Source: JAJYUU01 sp963822955 | Lineage (GTDB): Bacteria > Actinomycetota > Actinomycetes > Streptosporangiales > Streptosporangiaceae | Direction: 5' to 3' | DNA length: 64,000 bases | NCBI GenBank assembly: GCA_963822955.1 | Contig: CAWGJS010000008.1 | Span: 868,001 to 932,000 of the forward strand | Shown here: positions 25,266-33,434 of the stretch, piece after piece | Layout: each line of letters begins with the position of its first letter | How positions within the stretch are numbered: position 1 is the first letter of the stretch | Notes under the pieces: model-generated | What the model saw: only the letters and a program-made list of their open reading frames with translations | Database searches by the model: none | What the model was told of the DNA's origin: nothing | Position numbers and translations under genes: made by a program

Positions 25266-25835
25266 ATGAAAAGGATCATCGCGGTAATTGCCGGAGCAGT
25301 CGTCGCGACGGCGACGCTGGCCACCGCCGCGTCCGCGGGGACTGCGGCCCCGCCAGCGGCGCCGTGCAAACAAATCCACTGGAGCAGCCTGCCCAAGTCC
25401 GGCGGCTCGCTGCGCACGGCGCCGCTCATCGCCGCGCGCACCAGCCGGCACGGCTGCTACGACCAGGTGGTGTTCGAGTTCAACGGCCGCGCCAACGGCT
25501 ACCGCGTCCAGTACGGCGACCCCGTGACCCAGGCCGTGGGCACTAAAATGGCGCCGTACATGGCGGGCGGCGCGTTGCTGACCGTCGTGCTGCTGGATCC
25601 GGCGAACAACATCCAGACCGGCGCTATCACCTACGCGCACAGGTCCGGCGACCACGTAGCCAACGTCCTTCGCTACCGCACCCTGCGCGACGTCATGTAC
25701 GGCGGCAGCTTCGAGGGATACACAACCTTCGGGGTCGGCGTCCGTGCACGGCTGCCATTCCGCGTCTTCGTGCTGGAAGGCCCAGGCACCCACAGCCGGA
25801 TCGTTCTGGACATCGCGAATCATTGGACGCGGTAG
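25266..25835 (+). CDS. Secreted AMIN-like domain protein
   Basis: A 189-residue exported protein with signal peptide RIIAVIAGAVVATATLATAA (cleavage near ASA). The mature domain is typical of actinobacterial AMIN-like lipoproteins: CYDQVVFEFNGRANGYRVQY, GALLTVVLLDPANN, the glycine-rich GGSFEGYTTFGVGV and the end RIVLDIANHW. The start at 25266 has GGGAGG five nt upstream. AMIN-type domains bind cell-wall polymers. It is intact although it is cargo in the insertion, so it may still be expressed. Confidence 0.78.
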   Translation: MKRIIAVIAGAVVATATLATAASAGTAAPPAAPCKQIHWSSLPKSGGSLRTAPLIAARTSRHGCYDQVVFEFNGRANGYRVQYGDPVTQAVGTKMAPYMAGGALLTVVLLDPANNIQTGAITYAHRSGDHVANVLRYRTLRDVMYGGSFEGYTTFGVGVRARLPFRVFVLEGPGTHSRIVLDIANHWTR

Positions 25836-25970
25836 CTGCCGCGCAGGCCATACGACGCGCCCTGGGCAGACGCCCCGCCGTTCCGCCCAGGACCGCCGCG
25901 CAGAAATGGGCGTACCAAGGCGGTCGTCATCCCCGGTACCCTTCGCTGCGGTCGAGCGTTCGGCTCAGAG

Positions 25971-25983
25971 TGTAGGTGAATCT
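25971..25983 (-). repeat. Inverted end of the insertion
   Basis: TGTAGGTGAATCT is the reverse complement (one mismatch) of AGATTCTCCTACA at the left end. Four bases later the target repeat AACGGCTGCGATCAG begins. Confidence 0.65.
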
Positions 25984-26380
25984 AGCAAACGGCTGCGATC
26001 AGGTCTGGATCACTTACGGCAGCGGCGAGCGCGTCGCCGGACCTCCGGTCGCGGCGAGCGACGACGCGCTGATCTCGATGATCAGGACCTGGGCAGCCCG
26101 CGGAGGTCAGACCGCGCGCGACTTCTCGGCCGCGACCCCGCTGGTCAATGTCGCGCTTACCGGCAGCGGGCGGCTGACGGCAACGATGTCGGTAACGCCG
26201 CGGCCCTGTGCGTCGCTGCGGCGGCACGGTCAGATCGACGTGACCCTGGACCGCCTTACCGAGTTCGGCACGATCGATGCCACCCTGGCCGCGTTCCTAA
26301 GGGCGGCCGTGCGGAGCCCGTGCAACATCATCGTCACCGGCGGCGTCAACGCAGGTAACACAACTCTGTTACCAGGGCTC

Positions 26381-26847
26381 TCCACAGTCGCGCGGTTCCG
26401 TAAAAGCACGCGGGGGGCCTGTTCGTTGCCGACATGGCCTAAGCCTTGTCTGGCGCAACCAATCCCGGAGTTAAGAATCTGGCTCCTGAGTCATTGCCCG
26501 GCGGACGAGCTGCTCGTCAGGTTATGTCCGTAGGCCACTGATCTCGAGAGGCGATGTCTCAAGGCTATCGACGGCCGTCGCAAGCGCTTCCGACAAAGAT
26601 CACCGTCGAGAGTGCTCGCTGCTCTCGCGTCCTCCCGATGGCACTACGTGAGACTGTGGACCGTGACCTTCGGCGGCACGATGATCGCCTATCGAAGGAC
26701 CGCCTTGCGGGGCTATTCTTCCTCAGTTGCGGCGGCGCCCTGCGTATTGCGGAATCCTTGTGACATGAGCTGGGCATCAATCTCTTCGACCGTCCTGCCG
26801 TTGGCAGGCGTGGCCCTAGGTGCAGCGAGCACGCGTAAGAACACCGC
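26381..26847. other. No recognisable gene
   Basis: After cpaF similarity ends near the Walker A motif the sequence shows stop-rich frames and no domain I recognise. It is probably decayed DNA between the cpaF remnant and the next gene. Confidence 0.5.
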
Positions 26848-27390
26848 ATGATCCTCTGGGCCGGAGTCGAGAACCGTGGCTACTGCGTGGCCATTGTTCG
26901 GGGCCCCAGTCCGGCCGAACTTCTCGACCGACTTGGAGCCAAGCTGATCGCAGAGGCAACACTAGACCTTCCCGCTTTGCTCGATGAGGCTGAGTCCCGA
27001 AAGAGAGTATGCCTCGTCGGGGTGGCTGAAATCCCCCAGTACTTCTGGGAAGACGGCCGAGAATGGGCGTTTACCTTCGAACCAGATTCAGCGGTCATAC
27101 CAACAAAAGCTGGCCGGCTGGCTGTTCATGGTGTCGAGGTCTATGGCGTTGTCTATCGGCCAGGCGTCAAGTATCAGTTCGTCTGGGCGCTCGAGCGCAA
27201 GATCAGGATCCGGATCAATCTCCTCACCTCAGAGCTGATGGAGGGGGCCCCCCACTTAATCGCCGCTCTTCAAGAGCCGTCGGAAGCCTTGGATTTTGAG
27301 GCTGCCGCGGCACCGTATCTCCGAGAAGGCATGCGGGCTGCTGGAGTCGATCTCGGCAGCAATCGGGCCGCACCAGAAAGCGCGGGGTAG
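26848..27390 (+). CDS. Hypothetical protein, possibly DUF6461-like
   Basis: A 180-residue soluble protein starting at an ATG with YCVAIVRGPSPAELLDRLGA, then a mixed alpha/beta region (PALLDEAESRKRVCLVGVAE, GREWAFTFEPDSA). Its opening pattern (YCV..VRG....ELL.RLGA) resembles small actinobacterial DUF6461-type proteins, but I am recalling this and cannot check it. Base composition is less GC-rich than in flanking housekeeping genes, which may point to transfer. No operon partner. Confidence 0.5.
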   Translation: MILWAGVENRGYCVAIVRGPSPAELLDRLGAKLIAEATLDLPALLDEAESRKRVCLVGVAEIPQYFWEDGREWAFTFEPDSAVIPTKAGRLAVHGVEVYGVVYRPGVKYQFVWALERKIRIRINLLTSELMEGAPHLIAALQEPSEALDFEAAAAPYLREGMRAAGVDLGSNRAAPESAG

Positions 27391-28223
27391 GCGCTACTGG
27401 CACACGAAACTGGAATGAGAGTCACAGCGGAATTCATCGGCGAAGCCCTGTTCCTCTGCGGAACCCTCGCAGTTGCTAAGTAGCTAACCGATCACACGGC
27501 TAGGCCAGGCTGCGGTGGAGTACACCCATGAGGCGGCAACGCCGTCAGACGGTGGCCCGGCGAGGGCGTACGGTTCACACAGCGCGTTTCGCGCCAGTCC
27601 GAGCTTGGGGTCCTGGACGCTCAGGAGTCGCAGGCCGTCTCCGTGGCTCTCAGCGCTTGGGGGCCGTAACGGCTGGGCAGTCCCCGGTAACAGCGGTCGG
27701 CCCAACGTCCGCTCGTTGTCACGATCACGGATGACTGGTCGGCGTTCTTGAACCGAGGTGCGCTCGCCGAGCCAGGAGACGTCGCTCGGCCCTGCGCGGG
27801 CGGCAGCCCGATAGCGAGCAGCCTCCCGGCATAGGGCACCAAAGTTCTGGTGAGCCCCTGTCCGTGACCACTAGCATCGCAAGGCCAGGCAAACGTGCCG
27901 CGTCTGGGCGAGCATTCGCCTAGCGCCAGGGCGCCGACCGTGCCCACCCGCCCGGCGCCACCGGACCAGTCCGCAGCGGAGCAGATCCTGATTTGGCGCC
28001 GAGACCAGAGCGCTGGAGCCTAGAGAGTTCTAATCGGAACGTCGGCAAGCCCGCCAGCATACGGGTACTCACGACGTTACTCCTTGCGGTCGTGTCCCTC
28101 CGGGCGGTAACTCCCCGCAGTAACCGGGATGCCTGTTGCGGACCCGCTGGCCGACCCGACATCGGGACTGGCATCGCTGCGTCATGACGTCACTGACCGG
28201 CGGCCGACCTGGGTGCCGTGCGG
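27391..28223. other. About 830 bp without a supported gene
   Basis: Open frames occur on both strands but none shows a ribosome site plus a recognisable domain, and they overlap each other. I read this as non-coding or decayed DNA. Confidence 0.45.
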
Positions 28224-28769
28224 TCAGTTGTCGTAGGCGGGAACTCCGGTGCCGGCGTTGATCGCGGTCGCAGAAAGGATTCCGGCGCCCGGAAGGCCTG
28301 GACAGCCCTCGCCGGTCAGGTACGCCGGCTGGCCGTGCTTCTGGCTGGGCAGGTACACGACGACGTGCACTGTCAGCGGATGAGTGCATATCGCCCCGCC
28401 GTCATGGATCGTCAGGCCGAAATGCGCGGTCGCGCGCGGCTTTAGCGTCACCAGCGGGCCCTTGCCGGACGCCGGCACCTTGCCGCCGACCTGGTGTCCG
28501 TTGCCGAGCACTGCCGTGAGGCCGGGAACGCCGCGCAGCGTGCAGGCGTGCCCTCCGACGTTGGAGATCTCTACTTCGTAGCCGATGCCGCCGGCGAAGC
28601 CATCACCGGGGTTGCCTGACCAGACGAATGCCCCGCCCGGCAGCGCCGGATGGGCAGTGCCGCACCGGGGTGGGGTGCTGGCGGCGCCGGCTGCGGTGCC
28701 CGGTGCCGCGGCGAGCGCCATGGCGGGCAGCAGCACTGCCGCGGCGGCGATCGCGATGCCGGCAGCCAC
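28224..28769 (-). CDS. Secreted DUF4232 protein, likely frameshifted in the signal peptide
   Basis: A secreted DUF4232-type beta-sandwich protein. It has the conserved GIGYEVEISNVGGHACTLRG, GVPGLTAVLGNGHQVGG, the PRATAHFGLTIHD segment and the Cys pair (CGTAHPAL, GEGCPGLPG). The GTG at 28769 opens the frame but has no ribosome site. An ATG at 28801 has AAAGGA eight nt upstream; if one base lost near 28792 is restored it gives a normal signal peptide (IERLARRVAAGIAIAAAAV). I therefore suspect the real start is 28801. It is followed by a second DUF4232 gene in the same direction upstream. Confidence 0.75.
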   Translation of the reverse strand: MAAGIAIAAAAVLLPAMALAAAPGTAAGAASTPPRCGTAHPALPGGAFVWSGNPGDGFAGGIGYEVEISNVGGHACTLRGVPGLTAVLGNGHQVGGKVPASGKGPLVTLKPRATAHFGLTIHDGGAICTHPLTVHVVVYLPSQKHGQPAYLTGEGCPGLPGAGILSATAINAGTGVPAYDN

Positions 28770-28863
28770 CCGGCGGGCCAGGCGCTCGATAGTGCATTCA
28801 TTGCGTCAATCCTTTTGATTGATTGCCGATGGCAGGCACCGGAGCCCTGCTCAGCCGGGCCGT

Positions 28864-29424
28864 CTAGGTGTTGTAGGGCGTGTGCCGCGCCATCGCGGTC
28901 ACGAACAGCTTGCCCAGGTTGATGCGAACCGGCGCGCCGGGGAACTGGACTGTCAGGTACCGGCTGGTGCCCGGCGGCGCGACCAGCAGATAGGTCGCGA
29001 CCGAGTCGGTGGAACCACCAGTGCCGGCGCCGAAGGCGAAGTCGGCGCTAGCGGTCTCACCCGGCGACAGCACGATCAAGTGCGGGCCCGGGTCGGTGGC
29101 GAAGTAGGTGTCACCGCGATGCGCGCTCGAGTGCACCAGGTGATGCGCCGCATTCTTCAGCTTCAGGCCCGCATAGCCGTCCACCGAGCATGACTTGTTG
29201 CTGGTGTTGGTCAGCGTCAGGATGAACCCGCGGTTGGCCACTAGCGCCTGGGACCCGTGCAGTCCAGCCGCCATCTCCTTGGCGGTACAGCGCGGCGTGC
29301 GGATGGGTCCCGCAGGTCCCGGGGTGCCGGCGCTCGCTGCCTGGCTCGCCACGGCAGCCGTTCCGCCGATCAGGGCGAGGGCGGCTGCGCCGGCCAGCGC
29401 CGCAATACGCGAGTGCTTGATCAT
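28864..29424 (-). CDS. Secreted DUF4232 protein
   Basis: A 186-residue secreted protein. The signal peptide (SRIAALAGAAALALIGG) ends near ASA. The mature part has GFILTLTNTSNKSCSVDGYA, FATDPGPHLIVLSPGETASA and LTVQFPGAPVRINLGKLF, as in DUF4232. The start at 29424 has GGAGG seven nt upstream; a longer in-frame reading lacks any such site. It and its downstream paralogue form a tandem pair; cell-envelope role unknown. Confidence 0.83.
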   Translation of the reverse strand: MIKHSRIAALAGAAALALIGGTAAVASQAASAGTPGPAGPIRTPRCTAKEMAAGLHGSQALVANRGFILTLTNTSNKSCSVDGYAGLKLKNAAHHLVHSSAHRGDTYFATDPGPHLIVLSPGETASADFAFGAGTGGSTDSVATYLLVAPPGTSRYLTVQFPGAPVRINLGKLFVTAMARHTPYNT

Positions 29425-29737
29425 GATGTGCCTCCGAAGCGTTAGGAACGCGAGCAGGTCCGATGGCGTGGCTCGCCCTCCGCACCGCGGAGCCACCTGC
29501 GGCGCGCTAGATACAGCTGGCCCGCAGATTCCACCATCTGGCAACAGCCCGCCGCGATCGCGGTTGACACCCAGTCAGACATCTGCCGCAGAGTCCTGCG
29601 CGTCAAAGCCCGCAGAAGTTCCGACCGTTATTTCGCGCGAGTCAGGGCAGTCTGCCTTCGCGGCCTGCTCGTCGCAGCCGTCGCTGAACGAGAGCTTGAC
29701 GTAGCAGAAGCGGCGAAAGGTCGCGGCATCGCTGGCC
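29425..29737. other. Intergenic, with possible remains of a STAS gene 5' end
   Basis: No intact gene. About 29650-29720 the plus strand encodes VRAVCLRG and, later in that frame, ELDVAEA, which resembles the first strand and first helix of a STAS domain, before the frame that continues into the STAS gene. Confidence 0.4.
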
Positions 29738-30070
29738 GTGGTAGCGGCCAGCGGCCGCACTATAATTCTCGACCTGGAAGGCCTGGAGTTCATCGACTCC
29801 AGCGGCCTGGCAGCGCTGGTACGCGCGCGGCATCACGCCCGGCGCGCCGGGTGTGACCTGCTGCTGGCCGCGCCGCAGCAGCAGGTGCTGCGGATGCTGG
29901 CCGTCACCCGCCTGATCGATGTGTTCGCGGTCCATGCTCGTGTCGACGAGGCAGCCGGCAGCGCCGGACGCATCCCCGTGGCGATCACACCGGAGGCCGG
30001 TAACCCCGCGCTGCTGGCCATGACATCAGCAGTACCTTGCAAGCTGCTCGCCGCAGGCAACGCCGCCTGA
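29738..30070 (+). CDS. STAS-domain anti-sigma-factor antagonist, N-terminally truncated
   Basis: Encodes most of a STAS domain: GRTIILDLEGLEFIDSSGLA with the conserved DSSG containing the phosphorylatable serine, then LVRARHHARRAGCDLLLA and VLRMLAVTRLIDVF. The usual first beta strand (residues 1-35 of SpoIIAA-like proteins) is missing from this frame; pieces of it appear upstream in another frame. So the gene is either frameshifted or uses an atypical GTG start. Function by family: partner-switching control of a stress sigma factor. The nearby cluster of small stress-type genes fits that role. Confidence 0.65.
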   Translation: MVAASGRTIILDLEGLEFIDSSGLAALVRARHHARRAGCDLLLAAPQQQVLRMLAVTRLIDVFAVHARVDEAAGSAGRIPVAITPEAGNPALLAMTSAVPCKLLAAGNAA

Positions 30071-30136
30071 ACAGCAGCCGGAACATGCCCCGTGCCGCCG
30101 TCCAGGACGACGGCACCGAACAGCCAGGAGCACCAG

Positions 30137-30291
30137 ATGATTTTTTCGGCGTGATACTGCTCATCATCGGCTTCGTCACAGGGGCCGCCATTATCTGGAC
30201 GATCGGCATCATCGTCGTGATCGCCGGTGCGATTCTGGCATTGCTCGGGATGGCCGGCCATTCGGTCGGCGGCCGGAGGCACTACTACTGA
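30137..30291 (+). pseudogene. DUF6131-type two-TM peptide with a T-run frameshift
   Basis: The ATG at 30137 has GGAG about 8 nt upstream, but the frame fails in a run of six T. One more T would give M-I-F-F-G-V, followed by the open frame VILLIIGFVTGAAIIWTIG, GIIVVIAGAILALLGM and the typical C terminus GGRRHYY. This is the pattern of the tiny DUF6131 membrane proteins. Homopolymer loss suggests a sequencing error. Confidence 0.65.
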
Positions 30292-30294
30292 GCA

Positions 30295-30612
30295 ATGTCA
30301 TACGGCTCAGGATGGCTTTGTCCGCGAGTGACTGCGGGACCAGCTGAAAGCTATCCGCGCATGGCTGATCACGGCGAGACAGCCGGGCCATTGGCCGCGG
30401 GTCGCTCTTTACGCGGGAGGCAAAAGGCGCGTAATATCGAGGTGTTGCTCCGGACCTCGGTAGCCGCATCCGCGAAATTGGCGGACGTGCATTTGGGGCC
30501 CGGAGTTTTTCTGTCTTCGCCCCCGGACCGCGCCGGGCACGACGCTCCGGCCGACCGACTACGAGAGATCGCGGGCGACTTCTTGCTCACCGCGACCCGC
30601 TCGCATGACTGA
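30295..30612 (+). CDS. Hypothetical protein
   Basis: A 105-residue open frame from ATG 30295, Arg-rich, with an acidic end (DAPADRLREIAGDFLL). No clear ribosome site, no family. It fills the gap between the DUF6131-like and GlsB genes and may be spurious. Confidence 0.3.
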   Translation: MSYGSGWLCPRVTAGPAESYPRMADHGETAGPLAAGRSLRGRQKARNIEVLLRTSVAASAKLADVHLGPGVFLSSPPDRAGHDAPADRLREIAGDFLLTATRSHD

Positions 30613-30656
30613 CTTTCCGCCTACCTTCATCTGACCAGCTGACTTGGGAGTCAGTT

Positions 30657-30947
30657 ATGAGCATCATTGCCTGGATCGTCTTAGGCCTAGTCGCGGGCTT
30701 GATCGCCAACATGCTGATCCCCGGACGCAGACAGCAGGGCCTCATCCTGACCTGCGTCATCGGTATCGTCGGCGCACTGCTCGGCGGCTGGCTCGCCACC
30801 AAGCTGTTCCACATCCACAGCCTGCACGGATTCTTCAACCTGTCCACCTGGCTCACCGCCATCGCCGGCGCGGCCGTCCTGCTGCTCGCCTATCACCTCG
30901 TCAGCGGCAAGTCGTCCAGCCGCCGCAGCTGGCTCGCGCACCGCTGA
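30657..30947 (+). CDS. GlsB/YeaQ/YmgE-family stress membrane protein
   Basis: A 96-residue protein with three hydrophobic segments and the family pattern: IIAWIVLGLVAGLIANMLIP, GLILTCVIGIVGALLGGWLA and WLTAIAGAAVLLLAYHLV, ending in a basic tail. GlsB/YeaQ proteins are general-stress membrane proteins of unclear activity. The start at 30657 has GGGAG upstream. A decayed second copy lies at 37188-37486. Confidence 0.88.
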   Translation: MSIIAWIVLGLVAGLIANMLIPGRRQQGLILTCVIGIVGALLGGWLATKLFHIHSLHGFFNLSTWLTAIAGAAVLLLAYHLVSGKSSSRRSWLAHR

Positions 30948-31034
30948 CAGCCGCCAGGGGGGCGCTCCGGCTCTCGGGCCGCCCCGGCGGCGTCCTCCGC
31001 GGATCGTCACCGTGCAACGTCGTTCGGAGCTGTC

Positions 31035-31454
31035 ATGATCATCATTCTCGGGCTCATCATCCTTATCGCCGCGCTGGTCGTGGGGGTGGCCGGCGTGCTG
31101 GGTAACGCCGGCAGCGCGCACGCGGTCAGCCATTTCTCGGTGCTCGGCTACCACCTGACCGGCTCGGCCGGCACGCTGTTCCTGTCCGGCATCGTGATCG
31201 GGGCGGCTGGCCTGCTCGGGCTGAGCCTCCTGCTGGCTGGCGCGCGGCGCACCTCCCGGCGCGGCAGCGCCGCGCGCCGCGGCCTCCGGCAGTCCCGCCG
31301 CGAAACCGCGGCGGTCAGCCAGGAACGCGACGACCTGATCGACCAGCGCGACACCGCCCGCGCCTCCACCGCCAGCCAGATGGGCAACGGCATAGGCGCA
31401 CCGGACGCGCCGCCCCAGGCCAGGCGTTCGCCGGCGCAGACTCGGCGATCTTAG
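31035..31454 (+). CDS. Two-TM membrane protein with basic coiled tail
   Basis: A 139-residue protein: N-terminal segment IIILGLIILIAALVVGVAG, second segment GTLFLSGIVIGAAGLLGLSL, then a long Arg-rich, predicted helical tail (RRGLRQSRRETAAVSQERDD). This layout is frequent in actinobacterial stress clusters. After the stop another frame continues with an Ala-rich sequence (APAEAAGQSDALAGQAATE) up to 31607, so the true protein may be about 50 residues longer, with one frameshift near 31450. Confidence 0.7.
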   Translation: MIIILGLIILIAALVVGVAGVLGNAGSAHAVSHFSVLGYHLTGSAGTLFLSGIVIGAAGLLGLSLLLAGARRTSRRGSAARRGLRQSRRETAAVSQERDDLIDQRDTARASTASQMGNGIGAPDAPPQARRSPAQTRRS

Positions 31455-31832
31455 GAACAGGCTCGCGCCCGCCGAGGCCGCCGGTCAGTCAGATGCGCTC
31501 GCCGGCCAGGCGGCCACCGAGGTTCCCGCAAGCGCGTCCGACGCCGGCGTGCCTGCCATCTCCGCCGGCCTCGACGCGCACGCCAACGAGCCCGCGCCCG
31601 CGGAGTGAACGGCTCGCAGCCCGATGCTCCTGCCCTGCTACCACCTCGCACCAGTGCTCGGACTTACCGGCGGTACGACGCCCATGTGCGCCCCGCGGAT
31701 GGTGTCTATTACGGCGGCCCGTCCGGTTCCCGGCCAGCACGCCTACCCATGGCCGGTGCTGATCTCGAACGCGGCGGCGCCGCCTGCCGCGGCTCCTGTT
31801 CTCGCGCCCCCAAGCTTCCCGAGAGAGTTGTC

Positions 31833-32168
31833 ATGACGACATCAGAGTTCGCCGTCGGCTCCCCTGGCTGGATGCCGCGGGGTGCCTGCCGGGGTGAAGA
31901 TCCCGAGCTCTTCTTTCCCGTCACCGCGGCCGGGCCGGCCCTGGCGCAGGTCCTGGCCGCCAAGGCCGTCTGCTTCCGGTGCGCGGTACGCGCCGCGTGC
32001 CTGTCCTATGCCCTGGCCACCGGGCAGGCCGGCATCTGGGGCGGAACCACCCAGGAGGAACGCCAGGCCATGCGGCGGTCGTCTGGGGTTCCGGCCCGTG
32101 AGCACAGCGCCAGCCCGGGCTCCCTGGGCACAGCGACACGCCATCGCGGCAATCCGGGCGGGCAGTGA
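31833..32168 (+). CDS. WhiB-family Fe-S transcriptional regulator
   Basis: A 111-residue WhiB-like protein. The four cluster cysteines are Cys19 (GACRGEDPELFF), Cys47 and Cys50 (CFRC) and Cys56 (AACLSYAL). The family turn GIWGG follows at about 67-71, and then ERQAMRR, the usual basic segment. WhiB proteins bind [4Fe-4S] and region 4 of the main sigma factor to control stress, redox or development genes. The start at 31833 is chosen because it begins the conserved N-terminal helix; upstream in-frame sequence is not family-like. Confidence 0.88.
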   Translation: MTTSEFAVGSPGWMPRGACRGEDPELFFPVTAAGPALAQVLAAKAVCFRCAVRAACLSYALATGQAGIWGGTTQEERQAMRRSSGVPAREHSASPGSLGTATRHRGNPGGQ

Positions 32169-32275
32169 CAATGCGCGCCGATGGACAGCGTTCGGGCCGG
32201 CAGCATACCAAGGACGAGCATCACCGGCGCGGTGGCAACGGCATGCGGCACGCGCGCTGGGCGCACAGGAGAGCC

Positions 32276-32635
32276 ATGACGAGCTTGCCTCGCAGCCGGC
32301 AGCGCGCCCTGGACCAGATCGGGCACAGGCTAGCGGCGGAGGATCCCGGCCTCGGAATGCGGTTCGCGTTCTTCACCATGCTGACCCGGCACGAGGCAAT
32401 GCCAGCGACCGAGCAGGTGCCGGACCGCCGGCAGCGGTTCCTGCGCCGCGCGGCACTACTTCCGCTCATCGCGATCAGCCTGGCGGTTCTGCTGGCAGCC
32501 AGCTGGCTGACGCCCAGCCGGCAGGCCTGCCCCGCCGGCCCGAACGCGGCCGCGCATAACTTGTCGTCGCTCAGCCATCACGCGGGCTGCCAGCCCGGCC
32601 CGGCCATTAGGCTGGACATGATGCCCGTGCACTGA
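32276..32635 (+). CDS. DUF3040-type membrane protein
   Basis: A 119-residue protein with the DUF3040 opening SLPRSRQRALDQIGHRLAAE followed by DPGLGMRFAFFTML and one or two membrane segments (AALLPLIAISLAVLLAASWL). The C-terminal 45 residues with two Cys are not typical. AGGAGA lies about five nt before ATG 32276. Function unknown. Confidence 0.7.
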   Translation: MTSLPRSRQRALDQIGHRLAAEDPGLGMRFAFFTMLTRHEAMPATEQVPDRRQRFLRRAALLPLIAISLAVLLAASWLTPSRQACPAGPNAAAHNLSSLSHHAGCQPGPAIRLDMMPVH

Positions 32636-32708
32636 CCGGTTTCGCGGACAGCACCCGGCCGGACATCACACCCGCGCACAGGCACATGCGGGAGGGAATG
32701 AGATCAGC

Positions 32709-33064
32709 ATGTTCGAGGCTGCCGATATCCGGGAATGGCGCGGCCACGACGTGACCGACCCGGACGGCACAAGATCGGGGAACTGGAGGCTGTCTACGTC
32801 GACACCGGCACCGACCTTCCGTCGTTCGCCACCGTCAGGGTCGGACTGCCTACCCGCCGCCGGCTGGTGTTCGTCCCGCTGAACCAGGCAACCGTGGGAC
32901 CGGGATACCTGAAGGTCAGTTACGACAAGAAGCAGGTCAGGGACGCCCCTTCGATCAGCACCGACGGCGAGCTCCCGGCAAGCGATGAAGCGGCGATCTT
33001 CACGCACTACGGCCTGACCTATCAGCCGGGCGCTGGCGGCGCGCGGCTGCTGGCCCGCCGCTGA
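32709..33064 (+). pseudogene. PRC-barrel protein with a one-base deletion
   Basis: The frame from ATG 32709 gives EAADIREWRGHDVTDPDG. One base is missing near 32768, and the next frame continues with KIGELEAVYVDTGTDLPSFA, RRLVFVPLNQATVGPGYLKV and IFTHYGLTYQ to the stop at 33064. Together they form a standard PRC-barrel of about 118 residues (PRC barrels bind RNA or proteins and are common in stress islands). The two halves are otherwise well conserved. Confidence 0.78.
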
Positions 33065-33090
33065 CCGTCCGAGCGGACTGGAGGAATCCC

Positions 33091-33264
33091 ATGATTGCCC
33101 TGTTCCTGCTGCTGGTGATCGCGGCGATCGTGCTGGGCATCTTCGGCGTGGTCGTCAAGGGCCTGCTGTACCTGCTGTTCATCGGCATCGTCGTGTTCAT
33201 TGCCGCGCTCGTCCTGGCTGCCCTGCGGATGCGGCGCCGGCCCGGCCGGCGCCAGGCCAGGTGA
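33091..33264 (+). CDS. 57-residue membrane peptide
   Basis: Short gene with an excellent GGAGG six nt before ATG 33091. It encodes two adjacent hydrophobic segments (IALFLLLVIAAIVLGIFG and LLYLLFIGIVVFIAALVLA) and an Arg-rich tail. Similar hydrophobic peptides are common in actinobacteria. It lies 27 bp after the PRC-barrel gene and is probably co-transcribed with it. Confidence 0.7.
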   Translation: MIALFLLLVIAAIVLGIFGVVVKGLLYLLFIGIVVFIAALVLAALRMRRRPGRRQAR

Positions 33265-33395
33265 CTCCCGGCCGGCAGACAGGCGCTCCTTGGCGACTCT
33301 CCGCTCAGGGCCAAAGCGTGGGGCGGGCGCGCTGCGCTGCGCCCGGCCGGTTGGCGCTGACCGGGAGTTGTCATCGCAGCCCAGCCTGGGCCTGG

Positions 33396-33434
33396 CTTGA
33401 CGGGCCGCGACTGCCGTCATCCCGGCCCGTCAAG
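33396..33434. terminator. Bidirectional terminator hairpin
   Basis: Perfect 12-bp inverted repeat (CTTGACGGGCCG / CGGCCCGTCAAG) with a 15-nt loop, between the convergent membrane-peptide gene and the MMPL gene. The MMPL stop codon lies in the loop, so the right arm encodes its last residues. Confidence 0.7.

Larger units (their letters stand above)
24230..25987 (+). mobile_element. Insertion in cpaF copy A, possible non-autonomous mobile element
   Basis: The 1758-bp segment is flanked by a perfect 15-bp direct repeat (AACGGCTGCGATCAG at 24215-24229 and 25988-26002), which is target cpaF sequence. Near its ends are imperfect inverted repeats: AGATTCTCCTACA (24238-24250) and TGTAGGTGAATCT (25971-25983). 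It carries a small membrane-protein gene, a frameshifted two-TM protein and a secreted AMIN-like protein, but no transposase or integrase. A second copy of the junction motif at 25124-25150 suggests two units inserted side by side. A 15-bp flanking repeat would fit either a long target duplication or an att core of a tyrosine recombinase. Confidence 0.6.
23816..26380 (+). pseudogene. Broken cpaF/tadA copy A, interrupted by 1.76-kb insertion
   Basis: The remnant starts at an ATG at 23816 with KLQWPPA, as in the intact gene at 59276. It runs out of frame at 23910, then matches the intact copy closely from 23940 to 24229 (about 7 substitutions and one indel in 290 bp by eye). It is interrupted at the NGCDQ codons by an insertion (24230-25987) and resumes at 25988 with about 7 differences in 355 bp. 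Identity stops near the Walker A motif, where GKTT has become GNTT. The ATPase core and C terminus are missing, so it cannot make a functional secretion ATPase. Confidence 0.88.

Noticed and set aside
24224..25983. Insertion ends as integron attC sites
   Set aside because: The motif contains GTTGAC but not the GTTRRRY/RYYYAAC core pair, and no integrase is present.
27473..27492. GCTAAG/GCTAAC pair as a fifth SARP site
   Set aside because: The two hexamers are 8 bp apart, not 11, and there is no third repeat.
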